From positions 1 through 5,342 of the forward strand of contig LSKF01000049.1 in the NCBI GenBank assembly GCA_001556995.1: a stretch of DNA of 5,342 nucleotides, in the 5' to 3' direction. This DNA comes from Erythrobacteraceae bacterium CCH12-C2. GTDB lineage: Bacteria; Pseudomonadota; Alphaproteobacteria; Sphingomonadales; Sphingomonadaceae. Below, piece by piece: positions 1-5,342 of this stretch. Position 1 is the first letter of the stretch, and the number at the start of each line of letters is the position of its first letter. Below the pieces are notes generated by a model. That model was given only the letters and a program-made list of their open reading frames with translations. It did no database searches and was not told the origin of the DNA. The position numbers and the translations under genes were made by a program.

Positions 1-303
1 GTGACTTTTGGCGGCCATGACCAGCTTGGCGGCATGGGCGAGGGGAGGGTGACCTCGCCGGCTGATCCACGATAAAAACTGGCGGCGTTCTTCGGAATAC
101 CACGAGCGCATAAGCTCGTCTGCCTCGAGCCCCGGATTGTGTTCAATTCCAAGATTATCAAACGGATAATCGCGCACATGCACGCGCCAGAGGCGACGGA
201 GTGAGGCCAGCGCAAGGCATTCGGACAGCTCGGGCGAGATGAAGGGGAGGGCGCCTTCGATGCGGGCAAGCGTCAGTTGCCAGGGTGCTGGGGCGGATAC
301 CAT
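1..303 (-). CDS. Hypothetical protein, N-terminal part (runs off the left edge)
   Basis: Reading the minus strand from ATG at 303-301 gives 101 uninterrupted codons to the window edge, beginning MVSAPAPWQLTLARIEGALP and continuing with a Trp/Arg-rich stretch (LRRLWRVHVRDYPFDNLG) and SWYSEERRQFLSWISRRG. The composition looks like a soluble, mostly helical protein, with no signal peptide or membrane segment. No stop is reached, so the C-terminus and true length are unknown. The frame is also open upstream to about position 380, but that stretch has no ATG, GTG or TTG, so 303 is the first possible start; no Shine-Dalgarno is evident before it. The gene diverges from the recombinase gene across a 188-bp gap. 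I do not recognise the family and assign no function. Protein-like composition and third-position GC bias support real coding. Confidence 0.68.
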   Translation of the reverse strand, partial: MVSAPAPWQLTLARIEGALPFISPELSECLALASLRRLWRVHVRDYPFDNLGIEHNPGLEADELMRSWYSEERRQFLSWISRRGHPPLAHAAKLVMAAKSH

Positions 304-312
304 CGGCCAGAT

Positions 313-338
313 AGTATATAAATGGCGTAAAAAGTATA
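313..338. promoter_or_regulatory. AT-rich tandem AGTATA repeats in the divergent intergenic region
   Basis: AGTATA occurs at 313-318 and again at 333-338, exactly 20 bp apart (about two helical turns) and in the same orientation. The surroundings are markedly more AT-rich than the flanking genes. On the minus strand each copy reads TATACT, a 5/6 match to a sigma70 -10 box, so this may hold the promoter of the leftward gene that starts at 303. No good -35 box lies at the right distance for either copy. The two-turn spacing could equally reflect a paired protein-binding site. Both readings are inference. Confidence 0.35.
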
Positions 339-377
339 CCCAGCTTGTACGGTGGATTTGCTGTCCGATAAGAGCCC

Positions 378-406
378 TTCACGGACGACATGCTAATCTA
401 TATAAA
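378..406 (+). promoter_or_regulatory. Candidate sigma70 promoter of the tyrosine recombinase gene
   Basis: TTCACG at 378-383 (4/6 to TTGACA) and TATAAA at 401-406 (5/6 to TATAAT) are separated by exactly 17 bp. Transcription would start near 413 and give a leader of about 80 nt before the TTG at 492. The inverted pair GTCCG (363-367) and CGGAC (382-386) straddles the -35 box and could be an operator, although 5-bp arms are short. This is inferred from consensus and spacing only. Confidence 0.5.
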
Positions 407-477
407 GCAGGCGAAATGCGCTGCGATGTCGCCCCGGCCCGAAGGCAAGGGCAGGGCACAGCAGCTGCATTGAAGCT

Positions 478-484
478 GGAGGAG
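478..484 (+). promoter_or_regulatory. Ribosome binding site that fixes the TTG start of the recombinase
   Basis: GGAGGAG at 478-484 is a near-perfect Shine-Dalgarno, 7 nt before TTG at 492. The nearest upstream in-frame stop is TGA at 471-473 and no ATG or GTG lies between it and the TTG, so the strong site decides the start despite the rare start codon. A perfect 8-bp palindrome, GCAGCTGC (461-468), lies just upstream and might shape the leader RNA. Confidence 0.8.
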
Positions 485-491
485 TGTCGCC

Positions 492-1502
492 TTGGATGAT
501 GATAGCAGCAAGGCTTTGGGGCTCTCAGATGAGGCTGCGCTCGCGCCCTTGGGGAATGTGATCCCGCCGCAGCTCGCGGCTGAAATCGAAGTGGCCCGCT
601 CATACCGGGCGCGCTCCAAGGCGGCCAACACTGTCCGAGCCTATGACAGCGACTGGCGGCAGTTCGAAGAATGGTGCTGGGTGCGCGATCTTGAGCCTAT
701 GCCGGCTATGCCGGAGGCAGTTGCCACATACCTTGCCTCGCTGGCGCAGGCGGGGAGGGCGGACAGCACTATCGGGCGGCACCTTGCCGCCATCGCCTGG
801 CACCACAGGCAGGCAGGTCAGGTAGCACCCCAGCATCGAGATCCGCGCGATGTGATTGCTGACACACTTGCTGGGATCCGCCGCGAGCAGCGTGCGCGGC
901 CAACGCGCAAGAAGAGCGCTATTCTGGCAGCTGATCTCGCGCGGATGATTGCAGCGGCCGAAGGCCAGAGTCCGCGGGCTATCCGCGACCGGGCGGTCAT
1001 GGCACTTGGGCTGGCGGCGGCGTTGCGGCGTTCCGAACTGGTCGCGCTACAGCTGGCTGACCTCGAACTGGTGCGCGAGGGGCTCAAGCTGACGATCCGG
1101 CATTCCAAGACCGACCAGGAGGGGGCAGGGCAGGTCATCGCGGTTCCCTCGGGCAAGGTGCTCAAGCCCGGTCCCCGCCTCAACGAATGGCTCAGCGTAA
1201 GGGGAGGGGAGGCTGGTCCATTGTTCTACCGCACCGACGCACAAGGGATGATGACCAAGGAGCCCATGTCGGATCGCTCGGTTGCCCGCCTGATCCAGCG
1301 CTACGCCGAAAAGGTTGGGCTCGATCCTGCCGCAGTCGGTGCGCACTCACTGCGCTCAGGGTTTCTGACCGAGGCGGCCAAGGCCGGAGCCTCGCTGCCC
1401 AAGATGCAGGAGGTATCGCGTCAGAAGAAGGTGGAGGTGCTCCTCGGTTATGTTCGCGATGCCGCGTTGTTCGAGAACCACGCCGGTGAGGGCTTTCTAT
1501 AG
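492..1502 (+). CDS. Tyrosine-type site-specific recombinase/integrase
   Basis: This 336-aa cytosolic DNA-breaking and rejoining enzyme has the usual two-domain layout. An N-terminal SAM-like, core-binding helical domain spans about residues 38-130 (TVRAYDSDWRQFEEWC near 47-62). The catalytic domain spans about 140-330. Visible active-site residues are Arg179 (in LRRSEL), Lys206 (HSKTD), His285 and Arg288 (HSLRSG) and the nucleophile Tyr320 (LLGYVRDA). The fifth position, usually His or Trp about nine residues before the Tyr (as in SRHKS), is Gln311 here (SRQKK). The C-terminal ENHAGEGFL tail is typical of this integrase branch and the length is normal, so the gene is complete. Translation starts at TTG behind a strong Shine-Dalgarno. 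Its role is likely integration/excision of a mobile element or resolution of plasmid multimers; the sequence does not say which. It sits 207 bp upstream of ietA on the same strand, probably as a separate transcription unit. No attachment site could be identified. Confidence 0.93.
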   Translation: MDDDSSKALGLSDEAALAPLGNVIPPQLAAEIEVARSYRARSKAANTVRAYDSDWRQFEEWCWVRDLEPMPAMPEAVATYLASLAQAGRADSTIGRHLAAIAWHHRQAGQVAPQHRDPRDVIADTLAGIRREQRARPTRKKSAILAADLARMIAAAEGQSPRAIRDRAVMALGLAAALRRSELVALQLADLELVREGLKLTIRHSKTDQEGAGQVIAVPSGKVLKPGPRLNEWLSVRGGEAGPLFYRTDAQGMMTKEPMSDRSVARLIQRYAEKVGLDPAAVGAHSLRSGFLTEAAKAGASLPKMQEVSRQKKVEVLLGYVRDAALFENHAGEGFL

Positions 1503-1709
1503 AGAATCTAGGCTATGGAATGCTGGCTTGCGCCACGATGGTCCCTGGTTTCAGGTACCCTTACGGAGCGTCACATATGACAGAGGCGTTATCGTGCTAG
1601 GTCTGCTAGAGCTGGATCGCGAATAATTGATTACACCGCAGGAAAATTTCATTAGATTCCCCAGGTAGTCGATTTTGATCCTGCCGATTGAGTGACTGAA
1701 ACATAGAAA
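1503..1709. other. Spacer between recombinase and ietA; presumed location of the ietAS promoter
   Basis: This 207-bp gap is visibly more AT-rich than the genes on either side and contains no credible ORF or tRNA. TAGA-gaa-TCTA (1500-1510) overlaps the recombinase stop but is too short for a terminator and has no T-run. TGCTAG is repeated directly at 1595-1600 and 1604-1609. TTGATT at 1627-1632 could be a -35 box, but the best following -10-like hexamer, TAGATT at 1653-1658, is 20 bp away, which is too far for a good sigma70 promoter. The ietAS promoter must lie here or further upstream, but I cannot place it with confidence. Confidence 0.4.
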
Positions 1710-2780
1710 ATGGCCCGCGCTGATCATCTTGTCTCGCTCGTTCGCGCCAGCGTTGCTGGCGACCGTGAGACGCTGCGCGCAGCGGCCGAGGCCATTGCGG
1801 CGGACGAACGAGCCAAAAATCACCACATCGTTGCAGATCGCATCGAACGCGCACTAAGCACCGTGCCGGTAACGCCGCCGCCTCTCACGACCTCCCAGCC
1901 TCAGGTCGGGCCAGGTCGAGACACGATCATCGAAATCGAAGCGCGGGTTAGATTTGATGATCTGCTCCTTTCGTTGCCAGCGCGCGAGAATGGTCGTCAG
2001 CTGATCGAAGAGCACATGCGTGCTGATGTTTTGCGCGCACATGCCTATGAGCCACGGCATCGGATTCTGCTTTCCGGGCCTCCTGGAAACGGGAAGACGT
2101 CCTTTGCTGAGGCAATCGCGGAGGCGCTGGGCTTACCATTCTTCGTCGTGCGTTATGATGCTTTGATCGGCAGTTACCTTGGTGAGACCAACGCCCGGCT
2201 TCGCAAACTGTTCGATTATGTGCGCACACAGCCGAGCGTCCTATTTTTCGACGAGTTTGATGCTATCGGTAAAGAGCGTGGCGACACCCATGAAACCGGC
2301 GAAATCAAGCGCGTGGTCTCGTTCTTGCTCATGCAACTCGATCAATTGCCGCCGTATGTTATAGTTGTTGCGGCTACCAATCATGCAGAGTTGCTTGATC
2401 GCGCGGTATGGCGTCGCTTTCAGATGCGGTTAGCTTTTCCACAGCCCGATCGTAAACTGCTTGAGGTGTTTTTGGACAGGGTCATCTCTGGCTGGCCTGA
2501 AACTCCGCGCATGACTGTACAGAAGCTTGCGACCCGCCTTGGCGAAGTAAGTTATGCCGAAGCGCTCGACCTGTGCCAAAATGTGAGGCGCAGGCAGATA
2601 TTGGGTTTGGGGGAGATTGGGATCGATGATGCGCTCGAGACAGAGCTTGAACTATGGAAATCGCGCGTACGGCCCGGGAATGTAGATGGCGAGCGATCCA
2701 ACCAAGCCCCTGCTGAGGCTGACGCCAGACCAATCAAGACAACGCCCCGCCGGTCAGCAAAAATTTCCCCGACCACCTGA
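1710..2780 (+). CDS. ietA: IetA-like AAA+ ATPase (antitoxin/partner of the IetS protease)
   Basis: This 356-aa cytosolic AAA+ ATPase has a short helical N-terminal domain (residues 1-50, with DERAKNHHIVADRIERAL), a Pro-rich linker (about 51-70) and one classical AAA module. Walker A is GPPGNGKT (123-130), the pore-loop region is around GSYLGET (154-160), Walker B is VLFFDEFD (177-184), sensor 1 is AATN (221-224), putative arginine fingers are Arg235/Arg236 (WRRF), and a sensor-2-like segment lies near SYAEALDL (281-288). All nucleotide-handling residues are present, so it should be active, presumably as a hexamer. ATG 1710 directly follows an in-frame TAG (1704-1706), so no earlier start exists; the N-terminal MARADHLVSLVRA also looks like the family's usual beginning. 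No Shine-Dalgarno is visible. The last 31 residues are overprinted by the start of the protease gene and look disordered. In the Agrobacterium Ti-plasmid system the ATPase neutralises the protease; that role is inferred here from family and gene pairing. Confidence 0.92.
   Translation: MARADHLVSLVRASVAGDRETLRAAAEAIAADERAKNHHIVADRIERALSTVPVTPPPLTTSQPQVGPGRDTIIEIEARVRFDDLLLSLPARENGRQLIEEHMRADVLRAHAYEPRHRILLSGPPGNGKTSFAEAIAEALGLPFFVVRYDALIGSYLGETNARLRKLFDYVRTQPSVLFFDEFDAIGKERGDTHETGEIKRVVSFLLMQLDQLPPYVIVVAATNHAELLDRAVWRRFQMRLAFPQPDRKLLEVFLDRVISGWPETPRMTVQKLATRLGEVSYAEALDLCQNVRRRQILGLGEIGIDDALETELELWKSRVRPGNVDGERSNQAPAEADARPIKTTPRRSAKISPTT
2686..2780 (+). other. 95-bp dual-coding overlap of ietA and ietS
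   Basis: The last 31 residues of IetA (326-356, Pro/Ala/Arg/Lys-rich and apparently unstructured) and the first residues of IetS (MASDPTKPLLRLTPDQ and on) are read from the same bases in different frames. The protease start cannot lie further upstream because TAG abuts the ATG. Its first residues resemble the start of related subtilases, so the overlap is probably real rather than a start-site error. Such an overlap would tie toxin synthesis to prior translation of the antitoxin gene. Confidence 0.75.
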
Positions 2781-5199
2781 ATCTTTCCCTCGGGATCGCC
2801 AGCAAGCCACATTTGCCCCAAAATTCGACCGCCTGGCCCAGGCTTTGGCGCGAGATCCGGGCGGTCTCGAACTGCGTGCCGATCCGGCTGCCCTGGCACC
2901 GGAGAGATTGCTCGTCTTCGAAGTCCGTGGCTCGGTGAACAATTTTGCCGCAGCCGTTCAGCGCGTGCCCGGCCTCGAACTGATCGACGAGGAGGAGTTA
3001 GGCAGCGACGACGACAAGGAGCCCGTTGCCTACCTCCTTGTTCCGGACGCACGCGCGCTCGCAGAACTGCTCTCTCTTTGGAGGCGCTGGAACGCCGATC
3101 AACTGCAATTCGGGGAGACGCCGTGGCGTGGCGTGTTCGAACTGCTTCGCGATCTGCGACCATGGGGGCCTCAGGACAGGGTCCAACGAATCGACGCCAG
3201 TTTTCTCGCCGAGGAGATCGAGGAGCGCGGCGAGGACGAGCTTGTCCCGCTGGAGATCGAATTGATCTACCGAGCCTCTGAGGTTCAGGCCCAGGCACGG
3301 GAAGATGAAGTGCGCGCGGCAGTGACCGCACGCGGCGGGCAGATCATCTCGCGTGCCCGGCTGCCCGAGATCGCCTATCATGCCCTGCTCGTGGATTTGC
3401 CGGTACGCGCGATCCGGGAGATCATCGATCAGGCGGAAGGCGGCATCGCCAGCCTCGAGCCTGTCATGCACATCCGCCCGCAAAGCCTAGCGACGACGAT
3501 CGAGATCGAGGACGTCACAGACGCCGGCACCGCTGCTGCGGTCGGCAACCTGCGCGAACCGATCCTGGCCCTGCTCGACGGAGTTCCAGTCGCCGCACAT
3601 CCGCTGCTCGCCGCTCATCTGGTCGTGGATGATCAATTCGATCTCGAACCCCATGCCCCCGTGGACCAACGCGTCCATGGCACTGCGATGGCGTCGCTCC
3701 TCGTGCATGGCGACAGGAACAATCCCGCACCGGCATTGCTGCGGCGCATTCATGTTGTTCCGGTGATGGGTGCTGGGGATCGCTTCCCGGCACGACGGCT
3801 TGTCGTCGACATCATCTTTCTCGCCATTAGAGCGATGCGAGAAGGCCCGGATGCAACGGCGCCGGGCGTGCTGATCGTCAATCTCTCGCTTGGCAACGAG
3901 CGGCGTCCCTTTCAGTCGTCGCTGTCGGCATGGGCACGGCTGCTGGATCGACTGGCGTACCGATACGGCATTCTGTTTCTGGTGAGTGCTGGTAATGTGA
4001 GGGAGACCTTCGGCGTCCCAGCCTTCGCGACCGGCACGGCTTTCGAAGACGCTGACGCCGCCGCTCGCTGTGACGGCACGCTGACCGCGATCGGCAATCT
4101 GATGGCTGACCGGCGTATGTTTTCGCCGTCCGAGGCAATCAACGCGGTGACGGTCGGCGCGTCCAATGACGATTGGGTGTCGGCTGCGGACCGCCGCGCC
4201 GCCCGCACCATCATCGACCCCTTTCCGGGCATTCGTGCCGCCAACCCGTCGAGCGCTCTCGGCCCTGGATTTGCCCGATCAGTCAAACCTGACATTTTGA
4301 TGCCGGGAGGTCGCGAGCACCTCCGCCAGATGCGGACCGACGGTCATGTCTTCGTCAGACCGGCGCCCTCGACGCGCCCCGCTGGCCTCAAAGTGGCGGC
4401 GCCTCGTACCGGCGCCTTCGGGGTAGCCGAAGGCTATTCGGGCGGGACCAGCGGCGCGACCGCGCTGGCATCACGCACATGTCATCGAATCCACGACGCA
4501 CTGGAGGCAGCGTATCCGGATTTTGCGGGCCTGCCCCACATTCAGCGGGCGGCCCTGCTCAAGGCGCTGCTTGTCCATCCCGCCCGCTGGCCCGATGACA
4601 TTGCTGCACGGATCAAAGCGATCATCGGTCCGGTCGGCGGGCATCACAGCCACATCAAGGACAATATCAGGCGCTTCCTGGGATTTGGCTATGTCGACGC
4701 CGAAGACGCGGTAGCGTGCGCGGAGGACCGCGCGACGTTCTGGGCGGTTGGAGAACTTTCACGCGACCGTGTCACCACTGTCCGTGTCCCCATACCGGCG
4801 GTCATGAGCGGTCAGGCCCGGCCCCACAGCCTGTCGGCGACGCTAGCATGGTTCACACCCGTGCAACCGGGACGCAAGAGCTACCGATCCGTTCGCCTCA
4901 AGCTGCTCGATCCAGCAGAAGCCGGCACTTTGGGCGTTTCTCCGCGTAGCCTTCAACCTGACGGCAATCAGACTAATCGCGGCACCATATTCATGCGTTG
5001 CTGGGAAGGTGACAAAGCGCCGGTCGTCGGCCCGGATATGACGATTGACCTCGTTGTGCAGCGCGATCCAGATCCGGGCACTCCGATAGATGAAGCTGTA
5101 CCATTCGGTCTCGCGGTCACGGTCGCCATGCCCGGCATCGTCGGTCTCTACACGCAGGTCGCACAGCGCCTCGGCATCGCGCCGCGTCAGCCGGTCTGA
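2686..5199 (+). CDS. ietS: IetS-like subtilisin-family (S8) serine protease, toxin/effector
   Basis: This 837-aa protein has no signal peptide or membrane segment, so it should be a cytosolic subtilase. Residues 1-290 precede the protease and contain two stretches that look like beta-alpha-beta modules (about 75-130 and 190-260), possibly inhibitory or target-sensing. The S8 domain spans about 290-680: catalytic Asp298 (ALLDG), His331 (HGTAMAS), oxyanion Asn437 (VSAGN) and Ser589 (GGTSGATALAS). Supporting motifs are VNLSLGN (398-404) and KPDILMPGG (534-542). About 690-837 is a beta-rich C-terminal domain. The full catalytic set implies an active enzyme. ATG 2686 follows an in-frame TAG (2683-2685), with GGG at 2676-2678 as a weak Shine-Dalgarno. 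The gene begins 95 bp before ietA ends, in the +1 frame, so translation is probably coupled. In IetAS the protease is the toxic part restrained by IetA, and the pair has been reported to act in plasmid stability and phage defence. The natural substrate is unknown to me. Confidence 0.92.
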   Translation: MASDPTKPLLRLTPDQSRQRPAGQQKFPRPPESFPRDRQQATFAPKFDRLAQALARDPGGLELRADPAALAPERLLVFEVRGSVNNFAAAVQRVPGLELIDEEELGSDDDKEPVAYLLVPDARALAELLSLWRRWNADQLQFGETPWRGVFELLRDLRPWGPQDRVQRIDASFLAEEIEERGEDELVPLEIELIYRASEVQAQAREDEVRAAVTARGGQIISRARLPEIAYHALLVDLPVRAIREIIDQAEGGIASLEPVMHIRPQSLATTIEIEDVTDAGTAAAVGNLREPILALLDGVPVAAHPLLAAHLVVDDQFDLEPHAPVDQRVHGTAMASLLVHGDRNNPAPALLRRIHVVPVMGAGDRFPARRLVVDIIFLAIRAMREGPDATAPGVLIVNLSLGNERRPFQSSLSAWARLLDRLAYRYGILFLVSAGNVRETFGVPAFATGTAFEDADAAARCDGTLTAIGNLMADRRMFSPSEAINAVTVGASNDDWVSAADRRAARTIIDPFPGIRAANPSSALGPGFARSVKPDILMPGGREHLRQMRTDGHVFVRPAPSTRPAGLKVAAPRTGAFGVAEGYSGGTSGATALASRTCHRIHDALEAAYPDFAGLPHIQRAALLKALLVHPARWPDDIAARIKAIIGPVGGHHSHIKDNIRRFLGFGYVDAEDAVACAEDRATFWAVGELSRDRVTTVRVPIPAVMSGQARPHSLSATLAWFTPVQPGRKSYRSVRLKLLDPAEAGTLGVSPRSLQPDGNQTNRGTIFMRCWEGDKAPVVGPDMTIDLVVQRDPDPGTPIDEAVPFGLAVTVAMPGIVGLYTQVAQRLGIAPRQPV

Positions 5200-5287
5200 G
5201 GCTCGCTTTTCTTCGGGATGTTGCAACCATGAACGTCAAAAGGAAGCCTGCCAAAGCCGAGCGACCAACATCGAAAATGCGCGCGTT
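5200..5287. other. Short region between ietS and the Tn3-family end
   Basis: These 88 bp hold no confident gene. AGCC/GGCT arms at the ietS stop, followed by CGCTTTTCTT, could form a 4-bp hairpin with a T-rich tail, which is too weak to call a terminator. An ATG at 5229 opens a basic reading frame (MNVKRKPAKAERPTSK...) that runs into the transposon repeat and stops at TAA 5322-5324. It could be the stub of a gene cut by the insertion, but at about 20 native codons and without a clear Shine-Dalgarno it cannot be called. Confidence 0.4.
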
Positions 5288-5325
5288 GGGGTCAGGACAT
5301 AGAACGGGCACAGATATACGCTAAG
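5288..5325 (+). repeat. Tn3-family 38-bp terminal inverted repeat
   Basis: The 38 bp start with GGGGTC (5288-5293) and end with ACGCTAAG (5318-5325), with GAACGG at 5302-5307 inside. This is the Tn3-family signature: 38 bp, GGGG at the outer tip, TAAG at the inner end. Compared from memory with the Tn21/Tn501 repeat, about 24 of 38 positions agree without gaps, including both ends and the central AACGG. The GGGG tip faces ietAS, so the transposon body lies to the right. The five bases just outside, GCGTT (5283-5287), are the candidate left copy of the 5-bp target duplication. Confidence 0.85.
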
Positions 5326-5342
5326 CGTCTCTGCGCGCACTT
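5288..5342. mobile_element. Left edge of a Tn3-family transposon (continues past the window)
   Basis: Only the terminal repeat and 17 bp of interior are visible. In this family tnpA often ends right at one terminal repeat, so a transposase gene reading leftward and stopping near here is possible. One of the three minus-strand frames meets TAG at 5323-5321 inside the repeat, but 17 bp is too little to identify a coding frame. Whether the element is complete, a solo end, or carries cargo cannot be judged from this window. Confidence 0.7.

Noticed and set aside
290..327. GGGG-led stretch tested as a second Tn3-family end
   Set aside because: It does not end in TAAG at position 38 and shows no match to the internal conserved blocks.
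390..473. 27-codon ORF upstream of the recombinase (MLIYIKQAKCAAM...)
   Set aside because: It is in frame with the recombinase and ends just before its ribosome site, so a leader peptide was considered. Its ATG lies upstream of the predicted transcription start and has no Shine-Dalgarno.
446..551. CAAGGGC (446-452) and GCCCTTG (545-551) as an RNA pairing that could sequester the recombinase start
   Set aside because: Seven base pairs across more than 90 nt is expected by chance in GC-rich DNA, and no alternative conserved structure is visible.
818..1183. 121-codon minus-strand frame within the recombinase gene
   Set aside because: It is Ser/Arg/Ala-rich with no recognisable motif, and the plus-strand recombinase carries catalytic residues through this stretch.
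2552..3331. 259-codon open frame on the minus strand
   Set aside because: It lies opposite the end of ietA and the start of ietS. It is Arg/Pro-rich and low-complexity, as antisense frames of GC-rich genes usually are, while the plus-strand proteins have clear family motifs.
3912..4295. 127-codon minus-strand frame within the protease gene
   Set aside because: It is a shadow of the S8 domain: low complexity, no motif, no ribosome site.
5188..5212. Possible terminator after ietS
   Set aside because: The AGCC/GGCT stem is only 4 bp and the T-run is interrupted; not convincing as an intrinsic terminator.
1..5342. CRISPR arrays, tRNA or rRNA genes, riboswitches
   Set aside because: No regularly spaced repeats, no tRNA-like arms and no conserved RNA core were seen on either strand.

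Overview
This 5.3 kb window is GC-rich, with codon use and protein families typical of an alphaproteobacterium. Sphingomonad- or rhizobium-like is my guess; no rRNA, tRNA or other taxonomic marker is present to settle it. All of the content looks accessory (plasmid, genomic island or other mobile DNA): a tyrosine recombinase, a two-gene AAA+ ATPase/subtilase system, and the terminal inverted repeat of a Tn3-family transposon at the right edge.

Layout. (1) 1-303, minus strand: the 5' part of a protein I do not recognise, open through the left window edge. (2) 304-491: divergent control region, AT-rich in its first half, with a plausible sigma70 promoter (378-406) and a very strong Shine-Dalgarno (478-484) for the next gene. 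(3) 492-1502, plus: TTG-initiated tyrosine recombinase of 336 aa, complete, with R/K/H/R/Y present but Gln where the fifth catalytic residue (His/Trp) is expected. (4) 1503-1709: AT-richer spacer with no convincing terminator or promoter. (5) 1710-2780 and 2686-5199, plus: an AAA+ ATPase (356 aa) and an S8 subtilisin-like protease (837 aa) whose frames overlap by 95 bp. The family pair, gene order and sizes match IetA/IetS. (6) 5200-5287: short tail with no clear gene. (7) 5288-5342: a 38-bp Tn3-family terminal inverted repeat, beginning GGGG and ending TAAG, with the transposon body running off the right edge.

How it works together. From what I recall of the literature, IetAS was described on an Agrobacterium Ti plasmid as a toxin-antitoxin pair (protease IetS toxic, ATPase IetA protective) that gives plasmid stability and incompatibility, and was later reported to protect against phage. 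The intact Asp-His-Asn-Ser protease set and intact Walker A/B motifs indicate a working copy here. A neighbouring recombinase (element integration or multimer resolution) fits a stability or defence cargo module. The Tn3 repeat faces away from ietAS, so ietAS lies outside that transposon, at least as judged from this end.

The core system is known rather than new. The less expected points are the long dual-coding overlap of ietA and ietS, the lack of a Shine-Dalgarno before ietA, the substituted catalytic position in the recombinase, and the Tn3 end abutting the module.
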